58,461 bases of DNA from Prolixibacteraceae bacterium (GTDB lineage: Bacteria > Bacteroidota > Bacteroidia > Bacteroidales > Prolixibacteraceae), in NCBI GenBank assembly GCA_023228025.1, contig JALOCD010000007.1, positions 1 to 58,461 on the forward strand. The letters are read 5' to 3'. A program made the position numbers and the translations under genes. Every line of letters starts with the position of its first letter. The first letter of the stretch is position 1. The notes beneath the pieces were generated by a model. The model did not search any database. It saw only the letters and a list, made by a program, of their open reading frames with translations, and had not been told where the DNA came from. This document shows, piece by piece, positions 23,703 through 38,700 of this stretch.

Positions 23703-26700
23703 TCAATAATAGACATAAACGTACCCTTTCATGGTTTGACTACTCGATCCACCCAATTTAAGGATGTAATAATAGACCCCAGGCGCAACAAGTTGATTTT
23801 TAGCGAAGTTGGATTCTGAGTAACGGCCATCCCAGGCATTCTCGGGCAACTCATAGTTGTTGCTTTGGAATACCATTTGCCCGGACCTTGTGAAAATCAG
23901 TAGCTGTGTATTCTCATAATTCTTTGAAGTCAATCCATCTATCACAAATTTGTCATTGACACCATCCCCGTTTGGTGAAATCAATTGGGGAACGGTAGGA
24001 ATTTCCTTGATAAAGATCCTTTGGGTGCAGGTATCCATCAGCCCCACTTGATCGGTGACTGTCCAGACGACTTTGGTCAAACCTGTCCTGAACTTGACAG
24101 GGGCATCATTGATAATTGTATCAACAGCGCAATTGTCATAGGTAAAAGGTTTCCCAAGATCCACGACATATTTGTTGGGATCGGTCGATTTAATGTATTG
24201 AACTGTCAATTCGATATCCTTGGGACAAGTAATCGTAGGAGGTATAACATCTTCGACATTAATGAATACACTGTCCTTCTGAACACATCCACTTGAGCTC
24301 GTCAGGGTAACTTTGTGCCATAAAGCAGTCAACCTCAAAGCTTCCCTGGTCGTTTGGGGCGGAATGGTATTCCACAGGTATTTGTAACTGTTCAGCAAGG
24401 CCACATCCGTGCTTCCATTGATGGTATCAACCCGGGCACTACCATTGGCATCACTTAAACACTGGATTGATTTCTTTATGAACCCTACCTTTATTGGCGC
24501 AGGTTCGGTAATTTCTCCGGTGAAAGCAGCGCTGCACATTTTAGCATCCGTCACTACTACTGTATAGACGCCTGCACGCAGGCCGGTCGCCGTGGCTGTT
24601 GTCTGAACAGGCTGCATGCTCCACTGGTAGTTAAAAGGGGCTGTTCCCAAAGTAATGTTGACAGTTAGGGTCCCAGTGGAATCACCCGGGCAATTAAGCT
24701 GCGGCGAGGCTAGAATACTGGCCCGTAGCGAATCGGGTTGACCAACCGTAACTGGTTGAATATCCCAGCATTTACCACTGGCAGTTGCTCCTTTTATGTA
24801 ATAAAGACCGGAACCAACGGCAGTTGGGGCAGTTATCGCAGTGGTTGCCTTGGCATCAGACCAATAGGTAAATATCAATCCTGCAGTTGAGCCTGCTGTA
24901 ACTTGCGGAAGGGTCAAATCAGCCGCTACACCTGAACAGGATTTAAGCACAACGGTATTTGTCACGACTTTCGGACTTCCGACCACTTCAATATTAAAGG
25001 AATTTCTAATACTGCAAACACCGTTTGAATAGGTATAGGCTATCGGATGCACGCCAATATTAGCCACTGCAGGATCAAAAGTATAACCACTGGTACTGTT
25101 ACCACCGATACCGGTTCCTGATAGCACGGTTCCGGCCGGGGAGACAGACAATGCAACTTTTGAGTCATTCACACAATAGGGGCCATATGTTCCGTTAAAT
25201 TTGACAGCCGAAACATTCAGGTTCAATTGGGCAGTACTGGAACAACCCGCAGCATTGGTCACTTTTAAAGTATACAGTCCGGAATTGACGGACCTGATAT
25301 TGGTGATCACCGGAGGATTTTGATCAGTAGAACTGAACCCATTAGGACCTATCCATTCATAGGTATAGATTTCCGTAGTGCCGGTTGGACCGCCAAATAG
25401 TGATACATCACTTCCTTCGCAAATAGGGTTCGCATTCGGACTCATGGTAATGGAGGCGTTTGGCGGATTGCCCAAAGTAACCGTAGTCGACACAGCCGGA
25501 GGGGTGCAACCTGTGTTATCGGTAATCGTCAGGAAATAATCCCCCAGGTTTGCAGCCGTGACATTCTGGATCGTCGGGAATTGGAGGTTAGAGGTAAATC
25601 CGGCAGGCCCCGTCCATTTGTAGCTGCTCATCCCCGATGGAGCGGCTTTCAACCGAAGCGTATTTCCAAGGCAAATCGGATCGGATGATGCGACCGGTTT
25701 CAATATCTCCACAAGGATTGTATCTTTTGCCGCACAGTGATTCACTTTGTCTACGACTGTCAGAACATAATTCCCTGGCATAGGCGGCTTTATTGGAAGA
25801 GGATTCTGAAGATTCGAATTGTACCCGTTCGGGCCGCTCCAGGCATAGGAGAACATGTCGTCAGGACCTCCGGTAAGTTGTAATGTCCCTGATTGGCAAA
25901 TCGGTGTATTGGCCTGGGCAAAAGGTTCAGGTAACGGATTAATGGTCACATTGACTGTACCAATTGACTGAATGCCCTTGTTGTCGGTGACTGTTAATGT
26001 GTAAACTCCCTCGTTTTTGGCAGTTACATTATCGATAAAAGGATTTTGTAACGAAGAGGTAAATCCGTCAGGACCAGACCAGTCGTATGATTTCATGTTA
26101 TTAGGCCAGCCGGTAAGTACGAGTGTACCGCCCATGCAAACCTGCTGGAATCCGGCGCTTGCCGCGAAGATTACCACCTGTATATTCACTGTAGTAGCGC
26201 AACCTGTCGAGATGGATGTAACAGTGAGCTTATAGGTTCCGGCATCCGAAGCAATTACACCTGGAATTGTTACGTTTCCATCCACTGGAGAATATGTCAA
26301 TCCTCCCGGTGCCGTCCACAAATAGGTGAAGTCTGTACCTTTGGGGCCTCCATTCAAATGCAGGTCGCTTCCCAATGTTAATGGAGAATTGGTGTAAGCT
26401 GTGGCCTTTGGAGGTGTGCTTATCGTTAATTTAACAGGCGTACGGGTACTTTCACAATGTTTGACGGATGACTCCTGGTAAGCCGCCAGATAGGTTACCG
26501 TTCCGACCTTGTTGAGGGTTGGAAGCCCGGTAAGCGCAACGCCGGTTTCATCATACCACACCAAAGTCCAACCGGTCACAGGTACAATCGCGTTATTGGC
26601 GTCCAATGTTTGGAGAGGTGTTTTCTCACATTCACTGATATCACCCTTCTTGACCGGTGTTGGCGGGGTCTTCTGAATAGTCATTTTCACCGCCGTTCTG

Positions 26701-29700
26701 GTAGCGCTCGGACAATCAAAGCTGTTTCTTGCCTCGGCATAATATGTTTTGGTCCCCACAAAATTAATGACGGGCGAAGTCACCTCAAAACCATTTGTAG
26801 GTTGATCGAACCACTTGATGGTAACCGTTGGATCAGGATTGTTGATGGCGCTGTTGGCATTGACCGGCAGGGAAGATTCACATTCAATGATGTCGCCGGT
26901 ACTGACCGGCACACTTGGACTATCATGCAAGGTCAGCGTTACCTGGGCGCGATTTTCGCTGATGCAATTACCAAGCACCGCAGAGGCATAATAGGGTTTT
27001 GCTCCTATCTGGTTCCAGGTCGGGGAGGCAACAATACTTCCGCCTGTGGGGGCATCATACCATGTGATGGTTACTCCGGCCGGAGGCGTCACAACATTTG
27101 CAGTTAAGGTCTGAGGCGGGGTATTTGCACACTCGGTTAAGTTAATTCCAACCGGATCTGCCGGATTCGGATTGACTGTTAACATCACTTTAGTCCGGGT
27201 CGTGCTCTTGCATCCGGTTGCATAGTTTGCCTCGGCATAGAGGGTCCTGTCTCCCGGGATTATTTGAATGGGTGAGACTTCAATGCCATTGGCAGGTGAG
27301 TCATACCATTTGATGGTAGTCCCGGGGACAATATTTATTGCGGCATTTGCGTCAAGGCCGGCAGCCGATGCGCAGGCGATAAGATGGTTGCCAGCAGCGC
27401 TGATTGTTGGGGCAACAGGCAATGGATTTATAGTCAATGTTACCATAGCCCTGTTGGCGCTCACACAAGTTCCCAATTTCGCACCGGCCCAATAGGAGAT
27501 GGTTCCAATATGATTCAATATAGGTGAAGCAACAGTAGTATTACCGGAAGCACTGGTGTACCAGACAATGGTTGCGCCATCAACCGGGGTTACTACCGCT
27601 GCCCTTAATACCTGAACCGGATTTTGCACACATTCCGTCAAATCACCAGCACTAACCGGATCTAATGGTTGCGGATTAATGACCACTGTAACCGCAGTAC
27701 GCGTTATGCTTTGACAACCTGTGACCAGATCGACAGAACCGGCATAATAAGTGGTTGTTCCAGTATCACTGACACTTGGATCGTGATCCAGTGGCTCTCC
27801 ACCGGTTGGGACGGTGAACCATTGTACCCCTGAACCAGCCGGAAGGACCCGAGTCAGCATATTGACGGGAACCATCGGTGAATCCTGGCAAAGTGTAAGC
27901 GTTCCCTTTCCTTTGGGTGGAGCTGGTACCGGATTAATCTGAAGCAGGATTGGTGTCCTGGGAAGTGCACTTTTGCAACTGCCGTTATCAGCCTCCGCGT
28001 AATAAGTTACCGATCCTACCACGTTAAGCGTTGGAGTAACTGAGGCCCCGCCTGTTGCTGTTCGGTAATACTTGACCGTAGCACCATCAGGAGATGCGGC
28101 AGAGGCAGTTAGGGTCTGAACCGGACTGGCGGCACACTGGATGATATCACCATCACTGACCGGAGATTGCGGAACGGCCCTTATTTCCAGCGTTTGAGGC
28201 GTCCTGGTTACACTTCTGCAATCAGTCAATATATTTCTGGCCTCCGCATAATAGGTTACCTTACCGGGTCCGCTAAGCACGGGAGAAGGAGAAACAGGAG
28301 AACCTCCCGTAGCTGAGGCAAACCAAATTACGTCAATACCCAACGGAGTTGAGGCTGTGGCAGTAATTGGATTACCGTCTTCACACTTTGGAAGCGGATT
28401 GGTAACGACAGGAGGCGCTGGCGCTGCATTAATTGTTAACGTAACAATTGCCGTTCCGGTACGATCCGGGTTCACACAATTTGCATTGTAGGACTCTGCA
28501 TAATATTTAATGGTGCCCGCAGCACTGAGTGTTGGAGATGCAACCGGTGATCCACCTACATCTGTAGTGAACCAATTGATGGATGAACCATCAGAAGTCG
28601 TTGCCTTGGCGATCAGTGTCTGCATTGGACTTTTTTCACATTCAGTCACATCACCCAGACTTACGGGTTTAGCAGGTTTAGCATTGATGGTCAGCTTGAC
28701 CGGGGCAGAACGGGTAAGGCTCACACAACCGGTTGAAATGTTGACCGCTTCGGCATAATAGGTAATCGTTCCAACACTGCCCAAAATGGCGTTGGTTACT
28801 TTTGCACCACCCGTAGCAGATGGATACCAGCTTAGTGTTATTCCCAAACCTTGGGCCCCCACCTGATCATCGGCCTTCAACACAGTAGCCGGAGTTGTCT
28901 CGCAAATGGTCTTGTCTCCCAGGCTGACGGGGGCAGGTGGAGCCGGATTTATTGTCATGGTTACTGGAGTCCGTGTCAGACTCGCACAGACACCGTTGTC
29001 GGCTTCTGCATAATAGGTTGCTGTGGTGACGGCATGGAGGGTCGGCGTTGGAATTGGCAGGCCGCCTGAAGCAGCCGTATACCATTTAATTGTAATGCCC
29101 GGAGGCACTGTAGCATTGGCTGTAAGTGTCTGAAGAGGGCTTTTTTCGCACTCGGTCGCATTCACCCCTATCGGCGCAGCCGGGTGCAGGATGATGTTGA
29201 TGGTAACGGCTGTCCGAACCAAACTAAAGCAATTGGTTACCAAATCTTTCGATGCGGCGTAAAAGGTCTTGCTTCCAATAGAGGACGACGAAGGAACAAG
29301 TGGAATTCCACCTGAAGGCTGATCATACCATACAACAGTAGAACCTGCAGGAGCAGTCGCGGTAGCAGTATAAGTAACCGGTACAGCATCCAGGCACTGG
29401 GTGATGTCCCCTCCTGAAGTTGGGGGAAGCGGTGCAGGATTGATCTTCAGTACTACTCCGGCTGATCTGGTAAGACTGGTGCAGATGCCATTACTTGCTT
29501 CAGCGTAGAAGGTTTTTGTCCCCGGAGTGCTTAAAGTGGGGCTCACCGGCGCTCCCCCAGTTGGAGTAGTATACCAGATGAGTGTGGTTCCCGGCGCCGT
29601 TGTGGCCGTAGCAGTCAATGTTTGTGGTGGTAATTGCTCACAGGCTGTAATATTGCCACCGGAAACCGGGGCCGGAGGATTGTCGCTGATAGTCAGTTTG

Positions 29701-32700
29701 ACAGGAGTCCGTATAAGGCTCACGCACCCGGTTACATTATTTCTTGATTCCGCATAATAGGTAATTGTACCTATTGTATTCAAAGTAGGTAATGCAACCA
29801 GATTACCTCCGGTGGGTGCATCGTACCAGAAGATTGTTGTCCCGGCAGGATAAGTCGTTATAGAATTTGCATTCAACAGTGGTATCGGCCCGCCATTCGT
29901 ACATTGAGAAAGGAACCCGCTGCTGGCTGGTGCCGCAGGCGCCGGATTAACTACAACATTGATCGCGTTGGAAGGAGCGCTTGAACATCCTGTCAAAGGA
30001 TCAGTCACCACAACCGTGTAATTCCCGGATGTAGTAACCAAATTTGTCTGTGTCGTTGATCCACCAGGCGACCATAAATAGTTGAATCCGGCCAATGGTC
30101 CTACCAACAATACACTTCCACCTTCGCAGAAAGTCGTTGGACTGCCTGAAGCAGTGATTACAGGTGTTCCAGGCTTGCTGTTTACCGCAATGGCTTTTGT
30201 GGCAGTAGGTCCGTTGCCGCATGTGTTGGTTGCAAAGACTGTAACATTTCCATTCATGGAGGCCATTCCAAAATCTACGGTAATGCTGTTGGTAAGTGGA
30301 GGAACCGACGTAATTGTAGCGCCTGACGGCACAGTCCAGGTATAACCGGTTGCCCCGGTTACAGGTGTTACGGAGAAGACTAATCCGGTACTTCCCTGAC
30401 AAATGGTGGTGCTTCCGCTGATGCTTCCAGGATTAGCGGGTATATCGCTGACAACGACAGGCAAAGTGGAGACCACACCGTTTCCGCAACTGTTCGACCC
30501 ATAAATGGTAATATTCCCTGATACCGCACCCGGACCAAATGAAACGTTGATCGTATTGCTGTTTGCTCCCGAAACAATGGTTATCCCGGCAGGTAAATTC
30601 CAGTTGTAATTGACAGCCTGGGGAATTGGCACAACAGAATAGGTGGCAGTAGTACCCTTACACCGGCTTCCGGCAGGCCCGGATATAACGCCTGGGTTTC
30701 CGGGTAAAGCATCCACCTGAATGAACATAAAATCTGAAACTGTTGTTACACAAGGATTAAGCGCATCAACCGATAGTGTCAGCTTGACAGTGTTGCCAAC
30801 ATCCGCAGCCCCGGGATGATAGGTCGGGGTAAGGGTATTGTTGCCGGTCAATGTTCCTGTACCATTGTGTGTCCAGCTAGGATTCTGATAATTTGTGGCA
30901 GAAGCGCCGCTAACCAGAAGATTAGCCGGGTAACACAAATTTTTATCGCTTCCGGCATTGACAGTTGGAAGCGGCCTGATGGTCAAGATCAGATTATCCT
31001 GTACGGTGGTCACGCATGGAGGAATACTGTAAGCAGTGAGTGTTAATGTCACGGTGCCACCAGCCTGATCTGCTGCACTTGGTACATAAATCGGGGAAAG
31101 CGTTGTGCTATTTATAAATGTACCAGTTCCCGATGAACTCCATACAAAGGAAGAATAATTGGTGGCGGTTGCGCCGGTGATGCTAAAATTGGAACCTGCA
31201 CAAATAAGGCCATTGCTTCCGGCAAATGCCGTTGCTATAGGAAGGATTGATGTTGTAACGGGTGTTGATGAGGCGCTTTGACAACCATTGGCATCCTTTA
31301 CGACAACGGAATAACTTCCGGCTATTGTAACGATGATATTCTGCGAAGAAGCGCCATTTGACCAGAGATAATTGGTATAACCGGCAGGCGCTGAAAGAAC
31401 AACATTTCCACCGGCACAGAATGATACTGGTCCGGGTGGGGTAATTACCGGGATTGGAGGTGTTGGATTAACCGTAACCGTCACATTGTAAGAATTTCCC
31501 GGACAACCGTTTGCCGTTAATGTGTATCCATAGGTGACGACAACCGGGGCATTGGTCGTATTGGTCAGCACTTCATTGATATCACCTGTTCCTACAGATG
31601 CAGGTTGAAGAATACCCGGAATACCTGCCCTTGTCCAGTTGAACAATGTACCTGCAGTGGCGCTTGTTGCAGAATATTGAAAATTTGTACCGCTGCAAAT
31701 TGGTGGCGCAGCCTGACTGCTGGTAAGTGTCGGAGTAGGATTTACCGTTACAATCACATTTTGTATGTTGGTACAACCATTGGCAGAAAGGGTATACTGA
31801 TAGGTTACATTGACAGGAGTGGAAGACGAGTTGGTTAGGAATTCACTGACACCACCAGATCCGGATGACGAAGTTTGAATAATTCCAGGTACCGAGGTCC
31901 TTCTCCATGTCATTACGGTCCCGGCAATCGTACTCGTGGGTGAATAATTAAACAGGTTACCACTACAGATGGCGGGGGGAGTTAAAGAACTGCTCAGGGA
32001 CGGTGCCGGATCAACGGTTACGGCAACGGTAAAAGTGGCAGGATTGGTACAACCATTGGCCGTAAGGGTATAAACGTAGGAAACACTTATTGGCGATGAT
32101 GTTGTATTGACCAGAATTTCATTTGGATTGTTGACACCGGTATTGGCCAAATTTGATATACCAGCCACCGCTGAACGGCTCCAGCTAAATATTGTTCCGG
32201 GTGTTGAACTGGTTGGGGAATAACTGAAAACCGAATTGCTGCAAATCGCAGCAGGGGTAAGACTGCTTGTCAATACCGGAGTGGGATTGACAGTTATCAA
32301 TACATTGTAGGTGTTTGTACAACCAGCAGATCCCAATGAATAAACATACGTTACCACTACAGGTGATGCCGAAGTGTTGGTCAAAGTCTCGTTGGGATTT
32401 CCAGTGCCACTACCGGTTACATTGCTGATACCAATCACGGCTGCACGGCTCCAGTTGAATGTGACACCCGGGGTTGGACTCGTGGGGATATAACTAAATA
32501 CAGATCCGCTGCATATAGCCGGTGGTATGAGGCTACTACTCAGCGTCATTGTTGGATTTACCACAACCTGGACATTGTAAATACTGGGATTCGTACAACC
32601 GTTGGCCGACAGGGAATAGGCATAGGTAACGGTTACCGGAGAAGTGGTTGTGTTAAACAGGGTCTCGTTCGGATTACCTGTTCCGGAGGCCGATGCGTTA

Positions 32701-35700
32701 CTGATACCGGCAACAGAGGCACGACTCCATGAGAAGATGGTGCCCGAAGCCGGACTTGTTGGGGTATAACTAAATGAGGTCCCGCTACATAAGGCAGGAG
32801 TACTTAATCCACTGGTGAGGGTTGGATAAGGATTAACCGTTACGGTGACTGAATAGGTGGATGGATTAACACAACCATTGCTACTCAAGGTGTAAACATA
32901 CGTTACAACAATGGGAGCAGCTGTTGTGTTGACCAAAGTTTCGTTTGGATTGCCTGTACCACTGTTAAATCCATTGCTGATACCTACAACCACTGCCCGA
33001 GTCCAGCTAAAAAGTGTTCCAGGTGTTGAACTGGTTGGGGTATAACTGAAAACTGATCCACTGCATACTACCGGAGCGGTCAAATTACTGGACAATACGG
33101 CTGTTGGATAAACCGTTACCACTACGTTCTGCGGATTATTGCACCCTCCGATACCCAACGAATAGACATAAGTAACATTGATCGGGAGGGTACTTGTATT
33201 CACCAATATCTCATTTATGTTTCCTGCTCCTGAAGAGGCAGGATTGCTGATGCCCGCAACAGCGGCTCGGCTCCAGGAATATGATATACCGGCTGTAGTA
33301 CTCGTTGGGGAATAGCTAAACATATTTCCACTGCATATAGCCGGTGGTGACAGCGTACTGTTAAGCACAGGAGAAGGATTGACTACTACCATCACACTAT
33401 AGGTGGTAGGATTGGTGCAACCGTTGGCTGAAACAGTATAAAGATAAGTCACAGTAATCGGCGAACCTGTCGTGTTAACAAGGGTTTCGTTTGGATTTCC
33501 GGTACCACTGCCAAGGGCGTTACTGATTCCCAATACGGCAGCCCTGCTCCAGCTAAAAATCGTTCCGGGCGTTGAACTGGTCGGAACATAACTGAATACT
33601 GTGTTGCTGCATATTGCTGAAGGGGTAAGGGTGCTTGACAATACAGGAGTAGGATTTACTGTCACCGTGACATTCAGAACATTGCTGCATCCGTTGGCAC
33701 TCAGATTGTATGCATAAGTTACCACAACCGGAAGCGCGGAGGTATTGGTCAAAGTCTCATTGGGATTACCCACACCACTTCCGGAAGCATTGCTTATACC
33801 AGCAACAACAGCACGGCTCCAGTTGAAAGTTGTGCCCGGAGTAAGGCTAGACGGGATGTAGCTAAATATTGACCCACTGCAGATAGCCGGAGGGGTAAGG
33901 GTGCTGCTAAGTGTCAGGGAAGGATTAACTGTGACGGTAACATTCTGCGTATTGCTGCAACCATTGGCTCCCAAGGTATAAACATAGGTCACAACAATGG
34001 GCGAGCTGGTTGTATTGACCAAAGTTTCGTTTACATTTCCTGTATTGCTGGCCGGAGGATTGCTGATTCCGGCCACCGCAGCACGGCTCCATGCAAAGGT
34101 AGTGGCTGCAGCAGATGCAGTTGGAGCATAACTGAACGTAGTACCACTACAAATAGACGGCGCTGCCAGGACACTTGTCAGGGTTGGCAGAGGATTGACC
34201 GTCACATTGACCGAATAGGTGGTAGGATTGTTACATCCGTTGCTACTCAGGGTATAGACGTAGGTCACGACGATAGGTAGTGGGGTTGTGTTGACCAGTG
34301 TCTCGTTGGGATTGCCTGTTCCACTGCCAAAAACATTGCTGATACCAGGTACAACCGCTCGTGTCCATGCAAAGGTAGTGCCTGCCGTTAAGCTGGTCGG
34401 CGAATAACTGAATACTGATCCGCTGCATACATCAGGCGGTGTTAAGCTACTGTTCAGGGCTGGAGTTGGATTAACTGTCACCACAACATTATAGGTTGTA
34501 GGATTGGTGCATCCGTTGATAGAAACCGAAAAGACATAAGTAACCGCAATAGGTGCTGAAGTAGTATTGACCAGTATCTCGTTGGGATTATTTGTACCGG
34601 AAGCGGCAACATTACTGATACCTGAAACAACAGCCCTACTCCAGTTGAAACTTGCCCCTGGTGTGGAACTGGCAGGGGAATAACTGAATAGGGTATTGCT
34701 GCAAATAGCCGGCGGTAACAGACTGCTCGTAAGGGCAGGGTATGGATTCACAACGACCGTGACATTATAAGTTGTAGGATTGGTACATCCATTGGCCGAA
34801 AGCGTGTATAGATAAGTTACGGTAACCGGGACCGTGGAAGTATTGATTAGGGTCTCATTGGGATTATTGATCCCAGATGTTGCCCCATTACTAATGCCGG
34901 GTACCGCAGTCCGACTCCAGCTAAAGGAAACACCGGTGGATGAACTTGTTGGAATATAACTGAAAACAGAATTGCTACATATATCAGGAGCGGTTAAAAC
35001 ACTCGTTAAAACGGGCATAGGATTGACTCTTACCACAACGTTTTGAACGTTGCTGCATCCATTGGCCGTTAATGTGTATATGTAAGTTACATTGATTGGA
35101 TTTGTAGTTGTATTAACCAAAATCTCGTGAGGGTTGTTGGTACCTGAGGCAGTCGCATTACTGATGCCAACAACAGCCGGACGTCTCCAATTAAACGTGG
35201 TACCGGTTGTTGCACTTGTTGGCAGGTAATCAAATGAGGAATTGTTACATATATCGGAAGGCGTCAAAGTACTGCTCAAAACCGGAAGAGGCTGAACTGC
35301 TACATTAACATTCTGAATATTTGTACAACCCGCGTAAGTCAAGGTAAATACGTAAGGAACATTGATCGCGGCGGTTGTCGTATTGGTTAAAATCTCAGCC
35401 GGATTTCCGGAACCGCTGCTTGTTGCATTGCTGATACCCGGGATAAAAGCGCGACTCCAGCTAACAGTTGTTCCGGGTAATGATTCCGTATGGTTATAAG
35501 TAAAAATCGTATTACTGCATATAGAGATCGGGCCCAAAGGGCTGGTCAGCACCGATGAAGGAATGATATTTACATTGACCGAATAGGTGGATGGATTGGA
35601 ACATCCATTGATACTTAAGGTGAAAATATAAGTGACAGTAACTGGAAGTGCAGTCGAATTGACCAATATTTCAGTTATACTTCCTGTACCACTGGCCGGC

Positions 35701-38700
35701 AGGTTACTTATTCCTGCAACTGCAGCACGGGTCCAGCTGAAAAAGGCGCCCGGGGTCAGACTTTGAGGTGTATAATTGAATACCGAGGAGCTACAAATAT
35801 CAGGCGGCGTCAGGCTACTGGTAAGAATTGGAGTTGGATTAACTGACACGACAACATTTTGGACATTGGTACATCCATTAGCCGCCAAGGTATAAACATA
35901 GATAACATTAATGGGCGAATTCGTTGTGTTCACCAAGGTTTCATTGGGATTGCCCGCTCCACTTGCTGACACGTTGCTGATGCCGGGGACAGCGGTACGT
36001 GACCAGTTGAAAGTAGTTCCGCCAACAGCGCTTGCAGGAACATAACTAAAATTTGAATTGTTACAGATGGCCGCTGGAGTTAAAGTACTGGAAAGTACCG
36101 GAACAGGATTAACAATGACGACAACATTTTGCACCCTGCTACATGCTCCAAGAGACAATGTATAGATATAGGTAACAGCAATAGGGGCATTTGTAGTATT
36201 GACCAGTACCTCATTAGGGTTGTCAGTTCCGATGGCTGCGACATTGCTGATGCCTACTATTACAGGCCGGTTCCAGGCGAAAGTTACCCCCGGGGTTAAA
36301 CTGGTTGGGGCATAACTAAACAAACTATTGCTGCAAATTGCCGGAGGTGACAAGGAACTATTCAACCCGGGAATAGGGTTAACTGTCACATTTACATTTT
36401 GGACATTGCTGCAGCCGTTTGCATTCAAGGTATATACATACGTTACAACCACCGGAAGCGCCGAAGTGTTAATCAATGTTTCGTTCGGATTACCCGTTCC
36501 ACTTGCTGTTGGATTACTGATACCTGCTACTGCCGCTCTGTTCCAATTTAGGGTGGCGCCAGGGGTGAGGCTGGCTGCCGGATAATTAAATGCCGTATTG
36601 CTGCAAATGGCGGGGGGGGCCAGGCTGGTAGATAATATAGGTGTTGGATTGACCGTGACAACTACATTTTGAATATTGGTGCATCCACCGTAAACCAAAG
36701 TGTAAACATAGGTGACATTAACCGGTAAAGCACTGCTGTTGATCAATGTTTCGCTAATCCCGTTCGAACCGCTAGCTGCAGCATTGGTGATCCCTGCCGT
36801 TACATTGCGGCTCCAACTAACTGTTGTACCAGGTAAGGAGGTAGTGGGATTATAGGTAAAGTTTGTATTGCTGCATATGGCTAGTGGGGTTAGCGTACTT
36901 GTCAAAATTGAAGAAGGGATGACACTGACATTCACATCATAAGTGGACGGATTTGCGCAACCATTGATACTGATAGTGTAAGTATAAGTGACAGTCACAG
37001 GTAGCAATGTTGTATTAACCAATGTCTCGTTTGGATTGCCTGTGCCAATTGCAGTTGGATTACTGATACCTGCTACTGCGGCCCTATTCCATGAATAAAT
37101 AGCTCCTATGGCGTTTCCAGTTGGCACGTAACTAAATGCGGTGCTGCTGCAGATACCCGGAGGATTCAAATTACTGGTTAATGTAGGAGTCGGGTTCACC
37201 GATACAACCACATTTTGTGTATTACTGCATCCAGGCGCACTTAGGGTATAAACATATGTAACGTTAATTGCGGCATTGGTGGTATTTACCAGGATTTCAT
37301 TGGGATTGCCCCCTCCACTGCCTGCAGTATTGCTGATACCCGGAACAACCGCTCTTGTCCATCCGGTCACAGTACCATTGGCCGAAGTTGGATTGTAACT
37401 GAAAGAAGTATTGTTGCAGATGGCAGGTGGCGTGAGGGTACTGCTTAAAGTTGGCAATGGGTTGACAATTACGACAACATTTTGATTGTTGATGCATCCG
37501 CTGCCAACCAAAGTATAGGAATATGTGACACTGATCGGACCGCTGGTGGTATTGACAAGATTCTCGACCGGGTTCCCGGAACCACTGGAAGCTGCGTTGC
37601 TAATCCCTGCAACCACCGCCCTGGTCCAATTGAATGTTATACCAACCGAAGCGCTTGTTGGCACGTAAGAGAACACGTTACCGCTACAAATCCCTGGAGG
37701 TGTTAAACTACTTGAAAGTGTAGGGGTTGGGTTTACTATGACCGTCACATTTTGTACATTGACACATCCATTTACAGTCAGCGTATAAACATAATTAACC
37801 GAAACCGGGTCATGGGAGGTATTGGTTAATATCTCATTTGGATTGCCCGAACCAACCGCTGCAAGATTACTGATTCCCACTACAGCAGCCCTGCTCCACG
37901 AAAAATTAACACCCGCTGTTAAACTTGATGGATTATAACTGAAAACTGTTCCACTGCAAATCGAAGGAGGTGTCAGGTTACTCGATAATACAGGCGTAGG
38001 ATTGACAATTACTGCAACATTTTGTGTATTGGTACATCCATTGGCAGTCAATGTATAATCATAAGTCACAGTTAATGGTGAAGCCGTAGTATTGATCAAA
38101 ACTTCATTGGGATCCCCTGTTCCGCTTGCCGGAGTGTTGCTGATTCCAACTACGTTAGCCCTGCTCCACGAAAAGGTTGTCCCAACTGTAGAACTGGTTG
38201 GTGAATAATTAAATGCCGTACCCGTACAAATGGCCGGAGGTGTCAGGCTACTGGTTAATACCGGGGTTGGGTTGACTGCAACGACAACATTATACGATGT
38301 CGGATTGGTACATCCGTTGGCGCTCAAGGTGTAAGCATAAGTTACATTTACTGGCGCAGTGGTTGTATTATTCAGCGGTTCATTTGGATTACCCGTTCCA
38401 CTGGCCAGGGCATTGCTGATACCCGGAACTACAGCACGGTTCCATAAAAAGGTTGTGCCGGGGGTAATACTTAATGGGGTATAACTAAAGAACGAATTGT
38501 TGCATATGGCTGGTGGGGCTATGCTGCTGGTCAATACGGAGGCCGGATTAACCGTTACTACCACATTATAAGTAATTGGATTGGTGCACCCATTCGCAGA
38601 AACTGTGTAGGTATAGGTTACAGATACAGGAAAATTACTCGTATTTACCAGGGTTTCGCTGGGGTTACCTGTCCCACTGGAGGCTGGATTACTAATACCT

